From positions 1 through 5,014 of the forward strand of contig JACQTN010000158.1 of NCBI GenBank assembly GCA_016210785.1: 5,014 bases of DNA, written 5' to 3'. The position numbers and the translations under genes are program-made. This document shows, piece by piece, positions 1 to 4,647 of this stretch; within the stretch, counting starts at the first letter, position 1; each line of letters starts with the position of its first letter. The notes under the pieces were generated by a model that saw only the letters and a program-made list of their open reading frames with translations, made no database searches and had not been told where the DNA came from. The stretch comes from Armatimonadota bacterium (GTDB taxonomy: Bacteria; Sysuimicrobiota; Sysuimicrobiia; Sysuimicrobiales; JACQTN01).

Positions 1-426
1 AGCCCGGAAGGCCCGCCGTGCCGCCTCGCGCAGGTCCTCGTCCTTGATGTCCGCCACGGCGGCTTCGATGCCCGCTTCGTCCTCCAGGCTGAGCGGCAAC
101 CCACCGCCGGCCGCCTGCGCCTCCGACCCGCCCCCGCCGCGCTCTTGCACGAACCGGATGTCGGTGATCACACCCGGGCCGAGCCGGCTGGCGAGATCCG
201 CCATCAGAACCCGCCGCCGCAGCGACAGCTCCTGCGACCACGCCGGGTGCGCGGTGGCCACGGTCAGCACGCCGTCCCGCACTCCCATGGCCCGGGCGTG
301 GCGGGCCACTTCCGTTCCCACCACCTGCGGCCACACCTCCAGCGCCCGCAAGGCAGCGGCGCGGTTCTCCCAGCCCAGCCGCTGGGCGGTGGCCTTGAGG
401 AGAGCCTTAAGGGGTACGAACGTCAC
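1..426 (-). CDS. dciA: DUF721 / DciA family protein, predicted DnaB helicase loader (3' end outside window)
   Basis: DciA proteins interact with the replicative helicase DnaB and help load it at the origin in bacteria that lack DnaC or DnaI. I translated 142 codons on the minus strand with no stop; the frame is still open at base 1, so the C-terminus is missing. The DUF721 core covers roughly residues 7-93: a helical start (LKALLKATAQRLGW), the motif VWPQVVGTEVARHAR (31-45), then DGVLTVATAHPAWSQEL (51-67) and a strand ITDIRFV (87-93). A Gly-rich linker leads to an acidic helical tail, PLSLEDEAGIEAAV, typical of the family. I chose the GTG at 424-426 because GGAGG (436-440) lies 9 bases upstream and the N-terminus then fits the family. 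It overlaps the end of recF by 20 bases, implying translational coupling. The family assignment is strong; the loader role is inferred from the family. Confidence 0.88.
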   Translation of the reverse strand, partial: MTFVPLKALLKATAQRLGWENRAAALRALEVWPQVVGTEVARHARAMGVRDGVLTVATAHPAWSQELSLRRRVLMADLASRLGPGVITDIRFVQERGGGGSEAQAAGGGLPLSLEDEAGIEAAVADIKDEDLREAARRAFRA

Positions 427-1525
427 CCGCGGTTTCCTCCACCGTGCCGGAGACCACCCAGAACCGCCGGATAGCGGGCAGCGGCACCGCAGTTTCGCGG
501 ACCGCAGTCGTGGTGAGCAGCGCCTGCGCGCCACGCGCCACGCGGTCCAGCAGATACGCCTGCCGGCGGTCGTCCAGCTCCGCCAGCACGTCGTCCAGCA
601 GCAGCACCGGGTCCTCGCCCCGGTCCTCCCGCAGCAGCTCCCACTCCGCCAGGCGCCCCGCCAGCGCCGCGGCGCGCTGCTGTCCTTGGGAACCGAATGC
701 CCGCAACTCCATGCCGCCCGCGACCACGGTGAGGTCGTCCCGATGCGGCCCGCTCAGACTCGTGCCGCGTTGCCGCTCCAGCGCCCGCACCGCCGCCAGC
801 GCCCGCCGGCCCGCGGCCGAGATTTCCTCCTCCCCGCTCCCCTCCCACACCGGCCGGTAGGTCAGCACCAGTTCCTCGCGCCCGCCCACGATCTCGCCGT
901 AGATCCGTGTCGCGCGGGGGGCCAGCCGGGTCACCGCGGCGTGCCGGCGCGCGGCGAGCACCGTCCCCAGCGCCACCATCTGTTCATCCCAGGCCTCCAT
1001 GCCGCCGGCGTGCCCCTGCCGCAGGAGCCGGTTGCGTTGCTGCAGCACCCGCGCGTACCGCAGCAAGGTGAAGTAGTAGGCGGGGCTGAGCTGGCTCAGC
1101 ATCCCGTCGAGGAACCGCCGGCGCGCGCCTGCCGCCCCCCGGATGATGTCCAGGTCCAGGGGCGACGACAGGATCACCGGCAGCCGCCCCAGCAGCTCGC
1201 CCCGCTCTACCTCCATGCCGTTGACCCGGAACTCCTTGGCAACGGGCTCTCCGTCCTCCCTGCCGAGGCGCACCTCCAGGGTCTCCTCTCCCAGACCGCC
1301 CGCAGCGCGGCATCGCACCACCGCCCGGTCCTCGCCGGCGCGGATCATCTCCTCATCCCTCTGGGTGCGGTGGGACCGGCCGGTGGCGCACAGGTACACC
1401 GCCTCCAGCAGGTTGGACTTCCCCTGGGCGTTGTGCCCCACAAACACGTTGATGCCGCGCTCGAGGCGCACCTCCGCGCGGCGGTAGTTGCGGAAGTTAC
1501 GGAGAAACAGCTCCAGCAGGTGCAT
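407..1525 (-). CDS. recF: DNA replication and repair protein RecF
   Basis: RecF is an SMC/ABC-type ATPase that binds gapped DNA and, with RecO and RecR, helps load RecA during recombinational repair and restart of stalled forks. The 372-residue product has the usual family length and every expected motif: Walker A GHNAQGKSN (30-38); the region SSPLDLDIIRG...RRRFLD (120-140); GPHRDDL (259-265); ABC signature GSQGQQR (278-284); Walker B VLLLDDVLAELD (307-318) with the D-loop; and a switch region QALLTTT (334-340). The ATG at 1523-1525 is the only reasonable start: an in-frame TAG lies a few codons upstream with no alternative start between. The ribosome-binding site is weak (a GGGG run about 10 bases upstream). 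A 176-base gap separates it from the S4 gene upstream, so it may have its own promoter, though I could not identify one. Confidence 0.97.
   Translation of the reverse strand: MHLLELFLRNFRNYRRAEVRLERGINVFVGHNAQGKSNLLEAVYLCATGRSHRTQRDEEMIRAGEDRAVVRCRAAGGLGEETLEVRLGREDGEPVAKEFRVNGMEVERGELLGRLPVILSSPLDLDIIRGAAGARRRFLDGMLSQLSPAYYFTLLRYARVLQQRNRLLRQGHAGGMEAWDEQMVALGTVLAARRHAAVTRLAPRATRIYGEIVGGREELVLTYRPVWEGSGEEEISAAGRRALAAVRALERQRGTSLSGPHRDDLTVVAGGMELRAFGSQGQQRAAALAGRLAEWELLREDRGEDPVLLLDDVLAELDDRRQAYLLDRVARGAQALLTTTAVRETAVPLPAIRRFWVVSGTVEETAGDVRTP
436..440 (-). promoter_or_regulatory. Shine-Dalgarno site for dciA, inside recF
   Basis: The minus strand reads GGAGG here, 9 bases before the GTG at 424-426. 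It lies inside the last codons of recF. It is the strongest ribosome-binding sequence I found in the window, and it decides the non-ATG start of dciA. Confidence 0.75.
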
Positions 1526-1701
1526 GCCCTGGCCCCAATTACCTGGCTATGAGGTGTTTCGCTCCCGGCATGTTTCCGACGCAGCTATGCATGAGCCCTT
1601 GGCTCACCCTGAAGTATGAAAATAGGCGCCCAGATGCCCCGCTGACCCCCTTGAGGAGCCGCTCGTTCGCCCAAACTCGCGCCTGTTTTCTGACTACCTT
1701 C
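1526..1701. other. Intergenic gap between the S4 gene and recF with a small palindrome
   Basis: This is the only sizable gap in the operon besides the origin. No terminator with a T-run and no convincing pair of -35/-10 boxes is visible on the minus strand. It holds a perfect 6-base inverted repeat (TGAGCC CTT GGCTCA, 1592-1606) and a 17-codon open frame (1539-1592) without a good ribosome-binding site. It may carry a recF promoter or a leader structure, but the sequence alone does not show which. Confidence 0.6.
1592..1606. repeat. Short perfect palindrome (6-bp arms, 3-base spacer)
   Basis: TGAGCC and GGCTCA are separated by CTT. On the minus strand the sequence reads TGAGCC AAG GGCTCA. 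In RNA it would form a small hairpin about 65 bases before the recF start. It lacks a following T-run, so it is not a classic terminator. It could be an operator half-site pair, a leader hairpin, or chance. Confidence 0.5.
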
Positions 1702-1962
1702 TCAGCGCATCACGCGGAGCACGCCCGCCGGGCCCTGGACCGGAACTCCCGCACCCACGTCCACCAGGTCTCCCGAACGCAACGTGCGCCCACGCCGCCG
1801 CTCAACCTCCCCGTTCACCCTGACCCGGCCGCACCGGATCAACTGCTTGGCTGTCCCGCCGCTGGGGACCACCTGCGCCCACTTCAGGAACTGCTCGAGT
1901 TCGATGGTCTCGGTGCTGATACGGACATCGCGGACAGCCGGCGCTTGGCTGCGGGGGCTCAC
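1702..1962 (-). CDS. yaaA: S4-domain RNA-binding protein, YaaA type
   Basis: This small RNA-binding protein of 86 residues belongs to the S4 family found between dnaN and recF in Firmicutes (B. subtilis YaaA, not the unrelated E. coli YaaA). The diagnostic block is residues 15-70: the motif ISTETIELEQFLKWAQVV, then SGGTAKQLI (34-42), then GRVRVNGEVERRRGRTLRSGD (45-65), the basic RNA-contacting core. A short variable tail follows. The start is a GTG whose last two bases belong to the dnaN stop (GTGA, 4-base overlap), so translation is probably coupled to dnaN. The homologue is thought to act in ribosome assembly; nothing in this sequence tests that. Residues 1-14 are poorly conserved, so a slightly later start is possible, but the overlap supports this one. 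Confidence 0.93.
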   Translation of the reverse strand: MSPRSQAPAVRDVRISTETIELEQFLKWAQVVPSGGTAKQLIRCGRVRVNGEVERRRGRTLRSGDLVDVGAGVPVQGPAGVLRVMR

Positions 1963-3071
1963 GCGTACACCCGGACCGGCGCCAGCACGTAGATGTAGTC
2001 GTTGCGCCCGCCCGGTCGCAGCGTGCCCGGGCTGAGCGGACCGGTCAGCTCCAGCTGCGTCTCCTCGGCGTCCAGCACGCCCAGCACGTCCAGGAGGTAC
2101 TTGGCGTTGAAGGCCACCTGCATGCCCTCTCCCTCCGCGGCGACCTCTACCTCTTCCCGGGCGCGGCCGACCTCCGGCGTGTTGGAGGAGATGGTCATCT
2201 TGGCCCCCGCCACTTCAAACCTCACCACGTTCGCGGAGTCCCGCGCCGTGATGCTGACCCGGCGGACCGCCTGCAGCAGTCTGTCGGTGTTCACCCGGAT
2301 GCGCTGCTTGAATTCTTGCGGGATGACCTGCTGGTAGTTGGGAAACTGTCCGGCAATGAGGCGCGACGTCACCCGAAGTTGCCCCTGAACGAACACCACC
2401 TGTTTCTCCGCCAGGTTGACGGTCACTTTCTCCTCCCCACCCGCGAGCGCCCGGGCCAGTTCGTGCATGGTCTTGGCAGGCACGATGGCGTTCATCTTCT
2501 GCCGCGCCGGCGGGTCCAGCGACACCCGGCGCAGCGCCAGCCGGCCGCCGTCCGTGGCCACCATCTTGATCTCCTTGCCCTCCACGAGCAGATACACGCC
2601 GGTCAGAAACGGGCGCGTCTCGTCGGTGGATGCTGAGAAAATCGTCTGACGGATCATGCCACGCAGCAGTTCGCCGGTGACTTCGCACACGGCCTCGCTT
2701 TCAGGCTCGGGAGCCAGAGGAAAATCGGTGGCGGGCAACCCCAAAACCTCCATGGAACTGGCCCCACATGCGACTTCGATGGTTGTCGGCGCCTCTTCTT
2801 TAACCTGGAGCTGCACATCATCTTCTGGAAGGTGGGCCACGATCTCTGTGAAGAGCCGCGCGGGAATCGTAATGGCACCACCTTCGGTTACCGTGGCGGG
2901 AATGCTGATTTGCATCCCCGTTTCCAGGTCAGTAGCCATGAGCTTGATGGCATTTTTCTGCGACCCCAGAAACACATTGTTCAGGATGGGCATCGTACTT
3001 TTCGTGGATATAGCTCTACTTACCACCTGTACAGCCCTATGCAAATGGTCGCGTGCACACTGAATTTTCAT
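1959..3071 (-). CDS. dnaN: DNA polymerase III beta subunit (sliding clamp)
   Basis: DnaN dimerises into a ring that tethers DNA polymerase III and many repair proteins to DNA. The 370-residue product is full length and spans the three clamp domains. Landmarks are MPILNN (27-32), ATDLE (46-50), FSASTDETRPFLTGV (145-159), VATDGGRLALRRV (171-183), IAGQFPNYQQVIP (239-251), FNAKYLLDVL (321-330) and the C-terminal YVLAPVRVYA. The PVR-x-Y ending is nearer to B. subtilis than to the E. coli MPMRL form. ATDGG replaces the commoner ATDGH. I chose the ATG at 3069-3071, which gives the family N-terminus MKIQ. A TTG nine bases earlier would add Met-Arg-Gly but has only one base between it and the GGGGG at 3082-3086, whereas the ATG has 10. 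The first part of the gene is clearly less GC-rich than the rest. Confidence 0.98.
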   Translation of the reverse strand: MKIQCARDHLHRAVQVVSRAISTKSTMPILNNVFLGSQKNAIKLMATDLETGMQISIPATVTEGGAITIPARLFTEIVAHLPEDDVQLQVKEEAPTTIEVACGASSMEVLGLPATDFPLAPEPESEAVCEVTGELLRGMIRQTIFSASTDETRPFLTGVYLLVEGKEIKMVATDGGRLALRRVSLDPPARQKMNAIVPAKTMHELARALAGGEEKVTVNLAEKQVVFVQGQLRVTSRLIAGQFPNYQQVIPQEFKQRIRVNTDRLLQAVRRVSITARDSANVVRFEVAGAKMTISSNTPEVGRAREEVEVAAEGEGMQVAFNAKYLLDVLGVLDAEETQLELTGPLSPGTLRPGGRNDYIYVLAPVRVYA

Positions 3072-3105
3072 CCCCCGCAAGCCCCCAGCCCTGTATTAAG
3101 TCCTA

Positions 3106-3133
3106 TGTATAATTGCTTTTCTTCACCCGTCAT
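3106..3133 (-). promoter_or_regulatory. Possible dnaN promoter
   Basis: On the minus strand, ATGACG (3128-3133; 4 of 6 matches to TTGACA) is followed after 16 bases by TATACA (3106-3111; 4 of 6 matches to TATAAT). This lies 35 bases before the dnaN ATG. It sits within the AT-rich origin segment, where such matches arise easily by chance, and overlaps the candidate DnaA-trio. Confidence 0.3.
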
Positions 3134-3140
3134 CTTCTTA
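3129..3140 (-). promoter_or_regulatory. Candidate DnaA-trio element
   Basis: The minus strand reads TAA GAA GAT GAC, four triplets each with a central adenine. It starts two bases (GG) after the 3' end of a DnaA box at 3143-3151. DnaA-trios (5'-TA[G/A] repeats, with the middle A most conserved) guide DnaA onto a single strand next to a box and a GC stretch. The position and polarity fit that model, but only the first triplet matches the strict consensus. Confidence 0.45.
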
Positions 3141-3142
3141 CC

Positions 3143-3151
3143 TGTGAACAG
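3143..3151 (-). promoter_or_regulatory. DnaA box (degenerate, nearest the unwinding region)
   Basis: The minus strand reads CTGTTCACA, matching TTATNCACA except at positions 1 and 3. It directly abuts a second box in the same orientation (3152-3160) and faces the AT-rich segment, so it would be the anchor for DnaA loading onto the trio. Confidence 0.55.
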
Positions 3152-3160
3152 CGGGGATAA
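3152..3160 (-). promoter_or_regulatory. DnaA box (degenerate, tandem partner)
   Basis: The minus strand reads TTATCCCCG, which keeps TTATCC and differs from TTATCCACA at positions 7 and 9. It is contiguous with the box at 3143-3151 and has the same orientation. Confidence 0.5.
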
Positions 3161-3194
3161 ACGCGGACAGTCCCGTCCTGGCTGAGTTTCCCCC

Positions 3195-3203
3195 TGTGGA
3201 CAG
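3195..3203 (-). promoter_or_regulatory. DnaA box (degenerate)
   Basis: The minus strand reads CTGTCCACA, with two differences from TTATCCACA (positions 1 and 3), the same two seen in the box at 3143-3151. With the perfect box at 3226-3234 it forms an inverted pair. Confidence 0.55.
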
Positions 3204-3225
3204 GCTGAGGATGACTCTCCCCGGG

Positions 3226-3234
3226 TTATCCACA
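3226..3234 (+). promoter_or_regulatory. DnaA box (perfect consensus)
   Basis: The plus strand reads TTATCCACA, an exact match to the high-affinity DnaA binding sequence. It is the only exact copy I found in the window and the strongest evidence that this gap is the origin. Its orientation is opposite to that of the boxes nearer dnaN. Confidence 0.88.
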
Positions 3235-3267
3235 GGATGGGAGCGTGCAGCAGCCGTCCGGGGAAGA

Positions 3268-3293
3268 TGGGGACATCCTCCGCGTTGTCCCCA
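3268..3293 (-). repeat. Inverted repeat just after the dnaA stop
   Basis: TGGGGACA (3268-3275) and TGTCCCCA (3286-3293) are perfect 8-base arms around a 10-base loop. In the dnaA transcript this would fold 14 bases after the stop codon. No U-run follows, so it is not a standard intrinsic terminator. It could slow transcription into the origin, protect the 3' end, or represent two weak DnaA sites in inverted orientation. Confidence 0.5.
3285..3293 (+). promoter_or_regulatory. DnaA box-like sequence (degenerate)
   Basis: The plus strand reads TTGTCCCCA, with two mismatches to TTATCCACA (positions 3 and 7). It is one arm of an inverted repeat whose other arm gives ATGTCCCCA on the minus strand. 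It may be a weak DnaA site or simply part of a hairpin. Confidence 0.35.
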
Positions 3294-3307
3294 GGGCCGC
3301 GCACAGG

Positions 3308-4633
3308 TTATGCGTGTTGCTGAAACCCTTCGATGATGGACTTGACGGTCGCTTCGAGATGGGGGTCATGCTCCAGGGCGTGCCGCACGCGCGCGCAGGC
3401 ATGGATCACTGTGGTGTGGTCCCGGCCCCCGAACTCGTCGCCGATGCGAGGAAGCGAGGCGTCGGTCAGCTCTCGGGCCAGGTACATGGCGACCTGGCGG
3501 GGGAACACCACACCCTTGGTGCGCCGTTTGGCCCGCATCTCCTCTGTGCGGATGCCGAAGACTTCGGCGACCGCCTTCTGAATCGCCGGGATGGTGACGG
3601 GCTGGCTCCTGCCTGCGGGCAGCATCTCCTTCAACGCTTCCGCGGCCAGTTCGGGCGTGATGAGCGTCCGCGTGTGAGTGGCGTAGGCGACGACGCGGAT
3701 GAGCGCACCCTCCAGCTCCCGGATGTTGGACTGGACCACGCGGGCGATGTACTCGGCCACCGCGTTGGGGAGCACCAGGCTGTCCTGCTCCGCCTTCTTG
3801 CGCAGGATGGCGATGCGCGTTTCCAGGTCGGGCGGCTGGATGTCCGCGATCAGCCCCCACTCGAACCGGCTGCGCAGGCGGTCCTCCAGCGTGGGGATCT
3901 CCTTGGGCGGACGGTCGCTGGTAATCACGAGTTGCCGGCCGGCTTCGTGCAGCGTGTTGAAGGTGTGGAAAAACTCTTCCTGGGTCCGCTCCTTGCCGGC
4001 CAGGAACTGGATATCGTCGATGAGGAGCACGTCGATGCTGCGGTACTTGTTGCGGAAATCCAGGGTCTTGTCGTCGCGAATGGCGTTGATCAGCTCGTTG
4101 GTGAACTTCTCGGTGCTGGTGTACACCACACGGAACGGGGGTCGGGTGGACAGTACGTGGTGTCCGATGGCCTGCAGCAGGTGGGTCTTGCCGAGGCCGA
4201 CGCCGCCGTAGATGAAGAGCGGGTTGTAGGCGCGTGCCGGCGTGTCCGCCACCGCCATGGAGGCGGCGTGGCAGAACCGGTTGCCGCTGCCCACCACGAA
4301 GGAGTCGAAGGTGTACTTGGCGTTGAGGGGCATGCCCTCAGTGGTCCGCAGCGGCGGGTGGACCGCGGCGCCGTCGCTGGCCGGTTCCTCTGCGGCCACG
4401 GTGAACTTGATGGTGACGCGGCGCTGCAGGACGTTCTGGAGGATCTCGCCGATCAGCACGTGATAGCGCGACTCCAGCCACTCCTTGGCGAACCGGCTGG
4501 GCACCGTGACCGAGAAGGTGTCGTCCTGAAGCGCCAGGGGAGACACGGCCTTGATGAAGGACTCATAACTGGGCTTGTTCAGGCGCAGCTCGAGCTGCTT
4601 GAGAGCCTCCTTCCACACCAGACCCGCATCCAT
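3308..4633 (-). CDS. dnaA: Chromosomal replication initiator protein DnaA
   Basis: DnaA is the AAA+ initiator that binds DnaA boxes, melts oriC and recruits the helicase; it is also a transcription factor. The 441-residue product has all four domains. Domain I (about 1-78) carries KPSYESFIKAVSPLAL. A short domain II linker (about 80-100) follows. Domain III has Walker A GGVGLGKT (143-150), Walker B DVLLIDDIQF (201-210), sensor I around LVITSD (235-240), the arginine-finger box LRSRFEWGL (253-261) and sensor II NIRELEGAL (303-311). Domain IV has RQVAMYLARELT (379-390) and the DNA-binding signature GGRDHTTVIHA (402-412). The ATG at 4631-4633 has AGGGGG 8 bases upstream. It begins only 12 bases after the preceding gene's stop, so dnaA probably shares that gene's transcript or uses a promoter inside it. 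Confidence 0.99.
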   Translation of the reverse strand: MDAGLVWKEALKQLELRLNKPSYESFIKAVSPLALQDDTFSVTVPSRFAKEWLESRYHVLIGEILQNVLQRRVTIKFTVAAEEPASDGAAVHPPLRTTEGMPLNAKYTFDSFVVGSGNRFCHAASMAVADTPARAYNPLFIYGGVGLGKTHLLQAIGHHVLSTRPPFRVVYTSTEKFTNELINAIRDDKTLDFRNKYRSIDVLLIDDIQFLAGKERTQEEFFHTFNTLHEAGRQLVITSDRPPKEIPTLEDRLRSRFEWGLIADIQPPDLETRIAILRKKAEQDSLVLPNAVAEYIARVVQSNIRELEGALIRVVAYATHTRTLITPELAAEALKEMLPAGRSQPVTIPAIQKAVAEVFGIRTEEMRAKRRTKGVVFPRQVAMYLARELTDASLPRIGDEFGGRDHTTVIHACARVRHALEHDPHLEATVKSIIEGFQQHA

Positions 4634-4641
4634 GAGATCTG

Positions 4642-4647
4642 CCCCCT
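4642..4647 (-). promoter_or_regulatory. Ribosome-binding site of dnaA overlapping the upstream stop codon
   Basis: The minus strand reads AGGGGG with 8 bases before the dnaA ATG. Its first two bases are the end of the TAG that stops the upstream gene. Ribosomes finishing the upstream gene would therefore cover this site, which suggests translational coupling. Confidence 0.6.

Larger units (their letters stand above)
3091..3140. other. AT-rich DNA unwinding element candidate
   Basis: By hand count only 17 of these 50 bases are G or C, against about two thirds in sampled stretches of the neighbouring genes. It contains TATTAAG and TATGTATAATTG and lies directly beside the tandem DnaA boxes. 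It is the most AT-rich stretch I noticed in the window and the natural site for DnaA-driven strand opening. Confidence 0.7.
3072..3307. other. oriC: Replication origin (oriC) in the dnaA-dnaN intergenic region
   Basis: This 236-base gap between dnaA and dnaN has the expected parts of a bacterial origin. The dnaA side carries one perfect DnaA box and several degenerate ones in both orientations (3143-3293). The dnaN side carries an AT-rich segment (3091-3140), the likely first site of unwinding. The order of box cluster, then AT-rich DNA, then dnaN matches the part of the B. subtilis origin that lies downstream of dnaA. Both flanking genes are classic origin neighbours. Only one box is perfect, so the strength of binding at the others is inferred. 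Confidence 0.88.

Noticed and set aside
44..1552. Long plus-strand open frame (502 codons) over recF and dciA
   Set aside because: It lies opposite genes with clear RecF and DUF721 motifs. Its translation is rich in Pro, Arg, Ala, His and Gln with no domain pattern, as expected for the antisense frame of GC-rich genes.
3003..3011. DnaA box-like sequence in the start of dnaN (minus strand ATATCCACG)
   Set aside because: It has two mismatches and encodes conserved clamp residues near Ile-Ser-Thr, so the similarity is probably due to coding constraints. It could be a peripheral site, but nothing supports that.
3078..3080. TTG as dnaN start, adding Met-Arg-Gly
   Set aside because: The purine-rich run lies only one base away from it, whereas the ATG nine bases downstream has a 10-base spacing and gives the conserved family N-terminus.
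3162..3173. Small palindrome GGACAGTCC and the adjoining CTGTCCGCG as another DnaA box
   Set aside because: The box has four mismatches to consensus, and the palindrome arms are only four bases long, which is common by chance in GC-rich DNA.
3068..3304. 78-codon minus-strand frame within the origin
   Set aside because: It spans the DnaA boxes and the AT-rich element, has no family features, and overlaps the dnaN start. It is a chance frame in regulatory DNA.
3308..3316. TTATGCGTG at the dnaA stop as a DnaA box
   Set aside because: Three mismatches in the last three positions (CACA end lost) and overlap with the coding end of dnaA make this unconvincing.
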